From positions 1-64,000 of the forward strand of contig CAJUQP010000014.1 of assembly GCA_910588245.1 (NCBI GenBank): a DNA stretch of 64,000 nt, read 5' to 3'. The notes below the pieces were generated by a model that saw only the letters and a list, made by a program, of their open reading frames with translations, had not been told where the DNA came from and made no database searches. Origin of the DNA: an uncultured Muribaculaceae bacterium (GTDB lineage: Bacteria; Bacteroidota; Bacteroidia; Bacteroidales; Muribaculaceae). Shown here piece by piece: positions 8,853 to 16,028 of the stretch. The first letter of the stretch is position 1. The number at the start of each line of letters is the position of its first letter. Made by a program: the position numbers and the translations under genes.

Positions 8853-10136
8853 TTATTTAGATCGGGCGATGGCCACGGCCGGCTCAACCCTGGAGGCTCG
8901 CCATGCCGGAACAAACGCACTGAGAAGATTCAACACAAAACAGAACACAAGAGCCACGAGAAATACGTTCCAGGTAAAGAGCATCTCCAGGGTCGGATTG
9001 GCATCAGGCACCGAGTCAAGCATAGTGTCAGTCGGGAAGAAGAGATTGTTGAGCGTAAGCATGAAAACAAAGCTCAACAGCAGACCGATAAATCCCCCCG
9101 CAGTGGTGATGATGAAATTCTCTCCGAGAATCTGATTGACTATCGAAAGCCGTGAAGCCCCGTAGGCTCTTCTGACTCCTATCTCCGAAACCCTGTGGCG
9201 CAGACGGCTCCGCGTCATGCTGCTGAGATTTATAGCGGGAAGAAGCAGAAGCACGATATAGATGATATATGTGCGGTTCTTCTTGCTTTCGTTATCCGGA
9301 GTGGTATTGCTGCCGTAATCGGCAGCGGCTATTGTCTGAGCGTCGTACGGCTGGCCATGATAAATGGCTTTCAACCCTTTTTTCTCCTTTTCAATCACAA
9401 TGTTAAACCGTTTGTAGCGCGATTCGACCTCACCGCGTATGGCATTGACATCGGCATCGGGAGCAAGTAGAAGATAAGCATAGATATTACCCATATGATT
9501 CTCGCTGTCTGTCCTGTCGGACGGCCCAAGAGGCATATAGACGTCGGAGGGAGTGGACTTAAGCAGCGGCGACATGTCTTCCACAACACCTTGCACCACA
9601 TAGGGCACATGCTGCATCATTATCTCGCGGCCGACGACTTTCTCATCGCTGAAAATCTTCCGGGCCACGCTACGGGTCAGTATGACCCTCTTTTCGCCCG
9701 ATTCGACAGTAGCGGCGTCAAATGGTTTTCCTTCGATAAAATGAAAGTCAAACATACGCCAGAAACCGGAATCAGTCTTTTTCACACTCAAGGGTATCGT
9801 TTTCTTTCCACGCACCCCGACATTCATTGTCTCAGGCCAGCCGGAGGCATAGACAGTCTTCTCCACCCCTTCGATGCCTTCGTAAAACCGCTTTGCGGTC
9901 TCATAGGATATGCCACCCGACATGGAATAGCCTACCTCCTCATTGCTTAAATCTATGTAATGGCCTGTCAAGATGCGGTCGCGATCCGACTCCGGGGCGA
10001 CAGCGGCTGTCTTAGCCTTGTCGCCCATGTAGAAGGCCATCACCAGGAAGATTGACAGCGCGGTGCCCGATATCGACACCCACGTCATCATCTTCTGATG
10101 CCGCATCTCATACCATATCTGTTTGAAATAATTCAT
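8853..10136 (-). CDS. MacB/FtsX-type ABC permease, type A, copy 2
   Basis: The 427-residue protein starts MNYFKQIWYEMRHQKMMTW and has a first helix, a periplasmic domain and three C-terminal helices with the coupling segment VSEIGVRRAYGAS; it ends RVEPAVAIARSK. The first ~100 bp of the gene are about 95% identical in DNA to those of type A copy 1, including silent sites, although the rest of the periplasmic domain is clearly diverged. This pattern indicates gene conversion or a recent recombination joint. It pairs with type B copy 2 just downstream. Confidence 0.93.
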   Translation of the reverse strand: MNYFKQIWYEMRHQKMMTWVSISGTALSIFLVMAFYMGDKAKTAAVAPESDRDRILTGHYIDLSNEEVGYSMSGGISYETAKRFYEGIEGVEKTVYASGWPETMNVGVRGKKTIPLSVKKTDSGFWRMFDFHFIEGKPFDAATVESGEKRVILTRSVARKIFSDEKVVGREIMMQHVPYVVQGVVEDMSPLLKSTPSDVYMPLGPSDRTDSENHMGNIYAYLLLAPDADVNAIRGEVESRYKRFNIVIEKEKKGLKAIYHGQPYDAQTIAAADYGSNTTPDNESKKNRTYIIYIVLLLLPAINLSSMTRSRLRHRVSEIGVRRAYGASRLSIVNQILGENFIITTAGGFIGLLLSFVFMLTLNNLFFPTDTMLDSVPDANPTLEMLFTWNVFLVALVFCFVLNLLSAFVPAWRASRVEPAVAIARSK

Positions 10137-10493
10137 TGTTATAAAGGTTAAAGTATTAAAGGTTAATGGTTAAAGGTTAAAGTATTAAAGGTTAATGGTA
10201 ATGTCACTAAAATAAGGAAGTTTACCACTAAATCAGAGGAATGTATGCATGAAATATGACTTGATTCACAGTGATTTAGTTTTATAACTCCTTGAAAGAA
10301 TCACTCAATTCTGCTCTTAATTTAGTGACATTAGGGTTAATGGTTAAAGCATTAATGGTTGCTGACTAATGATTAAAGCGTTAAGGATATAAGAATTAAG
10401 GGATCAACGGATCATAGGCGGGGAGAAAGATGAAACCTTTACTCTTTAACCTTTACTCTTTAACCTTTAACCTTTACTCTTTAACCTTTATCT
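10137..10493 (-). repeat. Heptad-repeat tract R3, interrupted by a small insertion
   Basis: This 357-bp gap without a gene has a left arm of TAAAGGTT/AAAGTATT/AATGGTT units (10141-10198 and 10334-10358), split by the element at 10199-10333. A middle segment shared with tract R2 follows (10401-10435), then a right arm of CCTTTACTCTTTAA units (10436-10493). Without the insertion the tract would be 222 bp. The right arm merges into the stop codon of type B copy 1 on the minus strand. Confidence 0.9.
10199..10333. mobile_element. MITE-like element, 135 bp, in repeat tract R3
   Basis: A perfect 13-bp terminal inverted repeat, TAATGTCACTAAA at 10199-10211 and TTTAGTGACATTA at 10321-10333, encloses non-coding AT-rich DNA. 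The motif CACTAAA recurs inside, at 10226 and, inverted (GATTTAGT), near 10272. The element splits otherwise continuous AATGGTTAAAG repeat sequence. A TA duplication is possible, but it cannot be told from the repeat. No transposase or second copy lies in the window. Confidence 0.68.
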
Positions 10494-11726
10494 TTACTCG
10501 TCTTTGATGGCTATCGCGGGTTCTATCGACATTGCGCGGCGCGCGGGATAAAGCACACTCAGCACTATGCTCAGAGCCACAAAGAATATGGCAACAAACT
10601 CTATGATGAGCACCTCTTTCCAGCTCATGCCGAGCATATCACCGGCATAATGGCAGAAAGGCCAGACGCATGCGGAAGCTATCACGGCTCCAAAGACCAG
10701 AAGTGTCATGCCCTCGGAGATAATCCTGCGGAATATCTCCACTCGTGTCGCACCGCACACCTTGCGGATAGCGATCTCGCTGACGCGCTGCTGCATGCGG
10801 AACCAGAAGCTGCCGAGGAGCCCGAGGAAGATTGTGACGAGCAGGAATCCCATAACCACGACAAACATGCGTACGGTCGTGTCGTTGTCGCGCTGGTTAG
10901 CTTCGCGTATGTCCATGAGGCTCTTTATGTCAGTGAGATAGAAATTGCGCTGCCGCTGAAGAGTCTTGTCTTTCAGGAAAGTCTGCTTAAAGCTATCGCC
11001 ATAGCCGGGTTTAACCCTTACCGCCACGTGCGAAGCCCAATCATTGTTCTCATCAAGCGGCACAATCGCCGTTCCTCCCCAAGAGAGTTCATAATCGTTT
11101 CTACGCACCTGTGCGATAAGGTCTGCGACTTTATACTGTCTCGTCGAATCACCGCCGATGTAGACAATCTTTCCAAGGAAATCCTTAGGATCTCGACCCT
11201 GTTCCTCATAAGTGTCGCTGTTCGACAGCAGGATTTCCCCACGACGCAGAGATTCCGTAAGCATCTTCTCGTCCTTACCTGTCAGGCTCTTAAACTTAAG
11301 CACCTTCACGATTTCGGGAGTTCCATAACGCATATTGGCCATATAGTCGATAGAATCAGATCTGTCGCTATACTGAATGTTGATGCCCTGAAAATTATAA
11401 TTATAAGGAATCGCGTTGCGCGACATAGCCACAGCCTCCACGTCGGGATGCTCCGCCAGACGGCGCAAAAGGGCGTTGCGGTCATCATAAAAACCTGCGG
11501 TGGAATCGGGAACCACATATTCCGGGCTCTCTTTCTGCACCATTCTTACCTGCATGACATATACATCATCAGGTGTGAAGCCACGCTCCCTGAAAAGGCC
11601 CTGCGTCAAGGCATAAAGCACGGTAATGATCACCCATATGGCGGCTATGACTACTCCAAGTTCCACCACAATCCATACATTCTCGCGCCAGTCGTTCTTT
11701 ATCTGTGTCAATAATGCTCTTTTCAT
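10494..11726 (-). CDS. MacB/FtsX-type ABC permease, type B, copy 1
   Basis: The 410-residue type B permease opens with MKRALLTQIKNDW and has the usual single helix, periplasmic domain and three-helix C-terminal block. The coupling segment RVSEIAIRKVCGATR and terminal IEPAIAIKDE match the other type B copies. The gene begins 13 bp after type A copy 1, giving the tight A-B spacing seen in all three pairs. The stop codon TAA is also the first unit of repeat tract R3. The periplasmic domain is only moderately similar to copies 2 and 3 by eye. Confidence 0.93.
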   Translation of the reverse strand: MKRALLTQIKNDWRENVWIVVELGVVIAAIWVIITVLYALTQGLFRERGFTPDDVYVMQVRMVQKESPEYVVPDSTAGFYDDRNALLRRLAEHPDVEAVAMSRNAIPYNYNFQGINIQYSDRSDSIDYMANMRYGTPEIVKVLKFKSLTGKDEKMLTESLRRGEILLSNSDTYEEQGRDPKDFLGKIVYIGGDSTRQYKVADLIAQVRRNDYELSWGGTAIVPLDENNDWASHVAVRVKPGYGDSFKQTFLKDKTLQRQRNFYLTDIKSLMDIREANQRDNDTTVRMFVVVMGFLLVTIFLGLLGSFWFRMQQRVSEIAIRKVCGATRVEIFRRIISEGMTLLVFGAVIASACVWPFCHYAGDMLGMSWKEVLIIEFVAIFFVALSIVLSVLYPARRAMSIEPAIAIKDE

Positions 11727-11739
11727 GATCGATCTGTTT

Positions 11740-13032
11740 TTATCGTGATTTGGCTATCGCGACGGCTGGTTCAACCCTGGAGGCTTTCCAGGCCGGCACC
11801 GTAGCGCTGAGAATATTAAGGATGAAACAGAACCCGAGCGCTATCAGGAAGTTCTTCCACGTGAAAAGCATTCCGAGCGTGGGGTGGGCGTTGACGATGT
11901 CGAGCGAAGAGGGATCGAGTTGTCCGGTCATGTTGAAGAACAGACTTGAAGCAAGCCATACGAAAATAATGCTCAGCACAAGACCTATTATTCCACCTGC
12001 TATGGTTATCACAAGGTTTTCGCCAAACATCTGGCCGATAATGCTACCCCTCTTGGCCCCGAAAGCACGGCGCACACCTATCTCGGTGACCCTGTGGCGC
12101 AGACGGCTGCGCGTCATGCTGCTCAGGTTGATGGCAGGCAACAGTATAAGAATAGTGTAGATCAGGTAGTTCATCTTATTATGACCTTCAATATCAGGGC
12201 CATTGTTGCTACCGTAACCACCGAGCATGACCTCAGCCGTGCTGTAGGGCTGACCATGATAAAACGGTTCCCAGCCCTCTTTCTCCAGCGTAGTCTTCAG
12301 GGTGGTATAACGGCTCTCCACCTGTCTCTTCAGATCCTCCTGACCCACACCATCCTTTGCGAGGAGCACAACACGAGAGTCGCCAAACCACGCATCACCG
12401 CCATTGCCAACCCACCTATGATTGAATATTGTGTAGATGTTGGCATATGTGTTTTGGAAAAGCGGATTGACATCCTCCACAACGCCGACAACGTCATAGG
12501 GCATACAATCGATCACTATCTCACGTCCGGCAACTTTATCCTCGCCGAACAGCCTACGCGCGAGGCTTCTGGTCAGGATAGCCTTGTTGGCCACCGACTC
12601 GTATTCACCTTTATCGAATGGACGTCCGTCGACAAAGCTGAAATCGTAGATTTTCCAGAATTCATCGTCGACCGTTGCCCTGAGGGCGGATACCATCTCA
12701 CCCCCTTTGACATTCACATCGCTGCTACCCGAGTGAGCTCCCATATACGCGACGCGCTCCACTCCATCAAGGTTTTCGTAGAACTTTTTAGCATATTCAT
12801 ATGAGACAGGGCCTGAACTGTCGTTGGAGCCGCCCAGTTTCTTCACATGCATGTTCTCGCCTATGAATATCCTGGCGCGGTCGCTCTCAGGCGACATCGC
12901 CACGGTCTTGGCATGTTCGGTCATGAAAAATGCCATCACCAGGAAGATTGACAGCGCGGTGCCCGATATCGACACCCACGTCATCATACGCTGATGCCGC
13001 ATCTCATACCATATTTGTTTGAAATAGTTCAT
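11740..13032 (-). CDS. MacB/FtsX-type ABC permease, type A, copy 1
   Basis: The 430-residue protein is the first permease after the ATPase gene, from which it is separated by repeat tract R4. It starts MNYFKQIWYEMRHQRMMTW, has a first helix (about 17-37), a periplasmic domain and a three-helix C-terminal block with the coupling segment VTEIGVRRAFGAKR, and ends RVEPAVAIAKSR. Bases 12932-13032 are nearly identical to the matching start of type A copy 2. With type B copy 1 it forms the promoter-proximal pair and probably the ancestral partner of the ATPase; the ancestry is inference. Confidence 0.93.
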   Translation of the reverse strand: MNYFKQIWYEMRHQRMMTWVSISGTALSIFLVMAFFMTEHAKTVAMSPESDRARIFIGENMHVKKLGGSNDSSGPVSYEYAKKFYENLDGVERVAYMGAHSGSSDVNVKGGEMVSALRATVDDEFWKIYDFSFVDGRPFDKGEYESVANKAILTRSLARRLFGEDKVAGREIVIDCMPYDVVGVVEDVNPLFQNTYANIYTIFNHRWVGNGGDAWFGDSRVVLLAKDGVGQEDLKRQVESRYTTLKTTLEKEGWEPFYHGQPYSTAEVMLGGYGSNNGPDIEGHNKMNYLIYTILILLPAINLSSMTRSRLRHRVTEIGVRRAFGAKRGSIIGQMFGENLVITIAGGIIGLVLSIIFVWLASSLFFNMTGQLDPSSLDIVNAHPTLGMLFTWKNFLIALGFCFILNILSATVPAWKASRVEPAVAIAKSR

Positions 13033-13217
13033 TTTTTGTTTAGTTGAAAGTTGAGGGTTGAGAGTTGAGAGGTGAGGGTTGAGAGGTGAGAGTTTAGAGG
13101 TGAGCGGTGAGGGTTGAGAGTTGAGGAATGAGGGAATTGACGCTAAACTTTAAACTTTAAACTCTATACTTTAAACTTTAAACTTTAAACTCTAAACTCT
13201 TAAACTCTAAATCTTTA
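13033..13217 (-). repeat. Heptad-repeat tract R4 (GTTGAGA / AAACTTT variant)
   Basis: This 185-bp gap has a left arm of GTTGAGAG, GGTGAGAG and GTTTAGAG units and a right arm (from about 13145) of AAACTTTAAACTCT units. The arms are inverted variants of each other. The unit differs from R1-R3 by replacing AAAGGTT with AAAGTTT/GAGAGTT, but it occupies the same position next to a permease pair. Its downstream end joins the double stop TAATAA of the ATPase gene. Confidence 0.85.
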
Positions 13218-13892
13218 TTATTCAACCTGGCGGCCGTCGAAGAACCGGATTATGCGGTCGGTCATGCGTGCCTGGCTCTCATTGTGGGTAACCATGACAA
13301 TTGTGCGGCCGTCTTCCTTGTTGAGCTGGTGTAGAATCTCCATCACTTCCTGTCCCATCTTGGAGTCGAGGTTACCGGTGGGCTCGTCGGCAAGCACTAT
13401 CTGCGGATCGCCAATAATGGCGCGTGCTATAGCCACCCTCTGGCACTGTCCGCCGGAGAGTTGTCCCGGGAAATGGCGCATACGGTGGCTGAGGCCCAGA
13501 CGGGTCAACACCTCCGCAACCTTCTCATGGCGCTCCTTCGAGCTCACACCGTTGCGGTAAGCCAAAGGAAGGGCCACATTGTCAGCCACGTTGAGCGAGG
13601 GGATAAGGTGGAAACTCTGGAACACGAAACCGATGTTGCGGTTGCGGAACTCCGAAAGCTGGCTGTCGTTCATGTTTCCTGTAGCGTCGTTCATGATCGT
13701 CACTGTGCCGCGGGTGGGCACATCGAGAAGACCGACAATGTTGAGCAGAGTGGATTTACCACATCCCGAAGGACCCATTATGCTGACGAACTCACCTTTC
13801 TCTATCTCCAGGTTCACGTTTTCGAGTGCGAGAGTTTCAATTTCCTTGGTACGGTAGACCTTGTCTACACCTTTTAATGTAATAATTGCCAT
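13218..13892 (-). CDS. ABC transporter ATP-binding protein (MacB/LolD type)
   Basis: The 224-residue ATPase powers the efflux complex from the cytoplasm. Walker A is GPSGCGKST (40-48), the Q-loop lies near 90-92, the signature is LSGGQ (145-149), Walker B is IVLADE (165-170), and the H-loop His is in VTHN near the C-terminus. Length and the D-loop GNLDS are typical of the MacB/LolD subfamily, in which a stand-alone ATPase works with FtsX-like permeases. It is the only ATPase gene in the island and must serve one or all of the three permease pairs. It starts 31 bp after the membrane-fusion protein gene. Confidence 0.96.
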   Translation of the reverse strand: MAIITLKGVDKVYRTKEIETLALENVNLEIEKGEFVSIMGPSGCGKSTLLNIVGLLDVPTRGTVTIMNDATGNMNDSQLSEFRNRNIGFVFQSFHLIPSLNVADNVALPLAYRNGVSSKERHEKVAEVLTRLGLSHRMRHFPGQLSGGQCQRVAIARAIIGDPQIVLADEPTGNLDSKMGQEVMEILHQLNKEDGRTIVMVTHNESQARMTDRIIRFFDGRQVE

Positions 13893-13923
13893 TGTATCTG
13901 ATGTTTTAAATGAATTTACGCGA

Positions 13924-15171
13924 TTATTTAAGTTTTATCGATTTCTTATTCTTGTAGGTAGCCATGTCGCTGACCACGACAGGCTCACCCGGCTGTATGC
14001 CGCTTTTCACCTCCACGAAGTCGAAGTTGGAATCGCCGAGGGTGACGGTGCGGCGTTCGAGCTTACCCTCTCCGGTCTTCACGAATAGCTGATAACTCCC
14101 GGCTCCCTGGAAATATGATCCGTTGGGGATCCTTACCACCCCGTCGTGTATGTCGTAGACCACGTTGAGGTCGGTGCGCAGTCCGGAACGGAGCAGCTTG
14201 TCGGCATCGTCGTCGAGAAGCACTGTGAACTGCACCATACCATTTACACTCTGTGGGGATATATTGCTGATATGTCCCTTGATAGTGTTGCGGTTTATGC
14301 GGACGTTTACTGCCGATCCTATCGAGAGTTTTCCGGAATTGCTCTCGGGGATCTCTCCGTTGATCTTGAAATGTGTAAGGTCTGACACCACGGCAAGCTT
14401 CTCGCCCGCGGCAATGCTCGTGCCGAGGCTCTTGTTGAGGAAAGTCACCGTGCCCTGACGCGGAGCCTTCACCCGCGCGTCGTCCATCGTGCGCTGCATC
14501 TCCTCCAGATTGCGGGCGGAGATTGTGCCCTCCAGCTGCTTGCTGCGGAAAGATGCCGCGTGGGCCTTGCGCTCGTTGGCAAGCTGCATGCGGAGCTGTT
14601 CGAGTTCGAGTTTTCCTGTTTCATAAGCAAGCTGGGCCTCGCGTATGCGGTCGCCGGTGCCGCTTCCGATGCTGTCGAGACGTTTCTCGTTGGCCACCTC
14701 AGCCTTCAGATGGCTCACGGCCATCTCCTTCGCCTTTATCTTCATTTCCAGGTCGGTGATATACGTGGCGTTGTTGAGGCGTGCCTGCTCAATCTCGTTG
14801 CGTTTCATGCTTACCTCATCTGAAGCGCGGCGAAGCTCCATCTCCGTCGACTGAAGGTCGAGCTTAAGAAGAGACTGTCCGGCATCAACCTTATCTCCCT
14901 CGTTGCAATAGACCTCCATGATCTTTGTCGACACAGGAGAGACGATCGCCTGCTCATAGAGAGGCACTATCTTACCCGATGCCGACACACTGCTCTCTAT
15001 CGTGCCCCGTTCGGCCGGAGCGATAGTCAGGTCGCTCTCTTTCACGCTCTCCCCCACCAGGAGGATAACAATGGCGACTACCGCCACCACACCCAAGACC
15101 GCGCATGCGATCTTCATCCATCTCTTGCGCGCATCCTTGCGCCGTTCCTCTATCGATATTTCTCTATCCAT
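13924..15171 (-). CDS. Membrane-fusion (HlyD/MacA-like) efflux protein
   Basis: The 415-residue periplasmic adaptor bridges the inner-membrane permeases and the TolC channel. One N-terminal membrane anchor (about 20-40) is followed by the first lipoyl-like half (IVSPVSTKIMEVYCNEGDKV), a long coiled coil (about 100-215), the second lipoyl half and beta-barrel (VKAPRQGTVTFL onward), and a C-terminal membrane-proximal domain. The layout is that of MacA. It is the first gene of the efflux operon. The probable sigma-54 promoter ends about 50 bp before its start codon. Confidence 0.94.
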   Translation of the reverse strand: MDREISIEERRKDARKRWMKIACAVLGVVAVVAIVILLVGESVKESDLTIAPAERGTIESSVSASGKIVPLYEQAIVSPVSTKIMEVYCNEGDKVDAGQSLLKLDLQSTEMELRRASDEVSMKRNEIEQARLNNATYITDLEMKIKAKEMAVSHLKAEVANEKRLDSIGSGTGDRIREAQLAYETGKLELEQLRMQLANERKAHAASFRSKQLEGTISARNLEEMQRTMDDARVKAPRQGTVTFLNKSLGTSIAAGEKLAVVSDLTHFKINGEIPESNSGKLSIGSAVNVRINRNTIKGHISNISPQSVNGMVQFTVLLDDDADKLLRSGLRTDLNVVYDIHDGVVRIPNGSYFQGAGSYQLFVKTGEGKLERRTVTLGDSNFDFVEVKSGIQPGEPVVVSDMATYKNKKSIKLK

Positions 15172-15221
15172 TTTTTGGTATTGATTATCTTTACGTTTGA
15201 AAAATCACTGCAAAATCCACC

Positions 15222-15238
15222 GACAATCTCCGTGCCAA
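15222..15238 (-). promoter_or_regulatory. Probable sigma-54 promoter of the efflux operon
   Basis: On the minus strand the sequence reads TTGGCACG-GAGA-TTGTC. The consensus is TTGGCACG-N4-TTGCW, so the -24 half is perfect, the spacing is exact, and the -12 half differs by T for the expected C. Transcription would begin near 15211, giving a leader of about 40 nt to the start at 15171. The operon also encodes a complete sigma-54 activator with GAFTGA. No TAnnTTTG box was seen in the equivalent place on this strand. Confidence 0.72.
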
Positions 15239-15281
15239 ATACATAAATAATTGATAACCAGAATATATCTTCCACTTCCCG

Positions 15282-15327
15282 GTGTCCGAAAACGGACACA
15301 TGTCCGCTCATCGCCACACATTGTCCG
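15282..15327. promoter_or_regulatory. Candidate enhancer (UAS) array of TGTCCG half-sites
   Basis: GTGTCCG-AAAA-CGGACAC (15282-15299) is a perfect inverted repeat. It is followed by two more direct TGTCCG half-sites at 15301-15306 and 15322-15327. The array lies about 70-115 bp upstream of the inferred sigma-54 start site, the usual place for NtrC-type activator dimers. The likely binder is the regulator at 1418-2755; this is inferred from context. Confidence 0.65.
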
Positions 15328-15458
15328 TACACCTTCCCGGCAGACAACACGCATTCTTGGCTTTTCACGTTTTTTTATTACATTTGCATTAAAATCGATG
15401 AATATGGCAGTATGAAAATTAACTGTCTTTTTTACAGAGAAGTCTCGATTATTTCGAT

Positions 15459-15466
15459 TATCTTTG
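15459..15466 (+). promoter_or_regulatory. -7 box of the nitroreductase operon
   Basis: TATCTTTG fits TAnnTTTG and lies 28 bp before the chosen ATG at 15494; no clear TTTG was found 19-21 bp upstream. A second possible -7 box, TACATTTG at 15379-15386, has CTTG 19 bp upstream (15356-15359). Either could start transcription of the plus-strand operon, away from the sigma-54 promoter in the same gap. Confidence 0.5.
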
Positions 15467-15493
15467 CAACTCAGTCATAATAAACAACTGATT

Positions 15494-16006
15494 ATGGATT
15501 TCAAAGACGTGATAAAAAGCAGGTATTCCTGCAAGAAATACTCCTCAAGACCCGTAGAGGAGGAGACCCTTGTCCGCATTCTCGAGGCCGGAAGGCTCGC
15601 CCCGACAGCCAAGAACCTGCAGGAACAGCATATTTATGTGGCCACGCGCCCCGAGACATTAGAGATAATCGACGCCGTGACGCCATGCCGCTATGGAGCG
15701 TCGATGGTGCTCGTGGTGGCCTTCGACAAGGAGAATGTCTACACCTATCCCGGAGGGAAACGCCAGTCAGGAGTTGAGGACGCCGCAATAGTGGCGACAC
15801 ACCTCATGCTTGCGGCGGCCGACGAAGGAGTGGATTCATGCTGGCTCAACTGCTTCGACCCCGACAGACTCCACGCGATGCTCGGACTCCCCGACAACGA
15901 GGAGATACTCATGCTTCTCGACCTCGGATATGCCGATGAGGAAGGCAAACCGCTTCCAAACCATTTCTCACGCAAACCGCTGTCGGATACCGTCAGCCGA
16001 TTATGA
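15494..16006 (+). CDS. Nitroreductase-family flavoprotein
   Basis: The 170-residue protein belongs to the FMN-dependent nitroreductase fold, small Bacteroidota type. The N-terminal MDFKDVIKSRYSCKKY is the family's flavin-binding opening, with SRYSCKKYSSRPV in place of the common SRRSVRxF. LEAGRLAPTAKNLQ is the second flavin contact, and the central CWLNCFD and C-terminal LGYADEEGKP follow the family pattern. I chose the start at 15494 because the family begins there; an in-frame TTG-type start at 15464 would add ten unrelated residues that overlap the promoter. It is the first gene of an apparent operon with the ROK kinase 22 bp downstream. The substrate cannot be read from sequence. Confidence 0.9.
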   Translation: MDFKDVIKSRYSCKKYSSRPVEEETLVRILEAGRLAPTAKNLQEQHIYVATRPETLEIIDAVTPCRYGASMVLVVAFDKENVYTYPGGKRQSGVEDAAIVATHLMLAAADEGVDSCWLNCFDPDRLHAMLGLPDNEEILMLLDLGYADEEGKPLPNHFSRKPLSDTVSRL

Positions 16007-16028
16007 TACCTGCATAAACCAGCATCAC

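Noticed and set aside
10650..11714. Long plus-strand open frame opposite permease B copy 1
   Set aside because: The minus-strand frame has clear permease features; the plus-strand translation has no recognisable domain.
13218..15171. Lipoprotein-release (Lol) system
   Set aside because: The ATPase is similar to LolD, but the adaptor and TolC genes in the same operon mark a MacAB-TolC type exporter.
15810..16028. Upstream extension of the ROK kinase frame
   Set aside because: It overlaps the nitroreductase gene and gives unrelated, Arg/Ser-rich residues; the family starts just before VDLGGTN.
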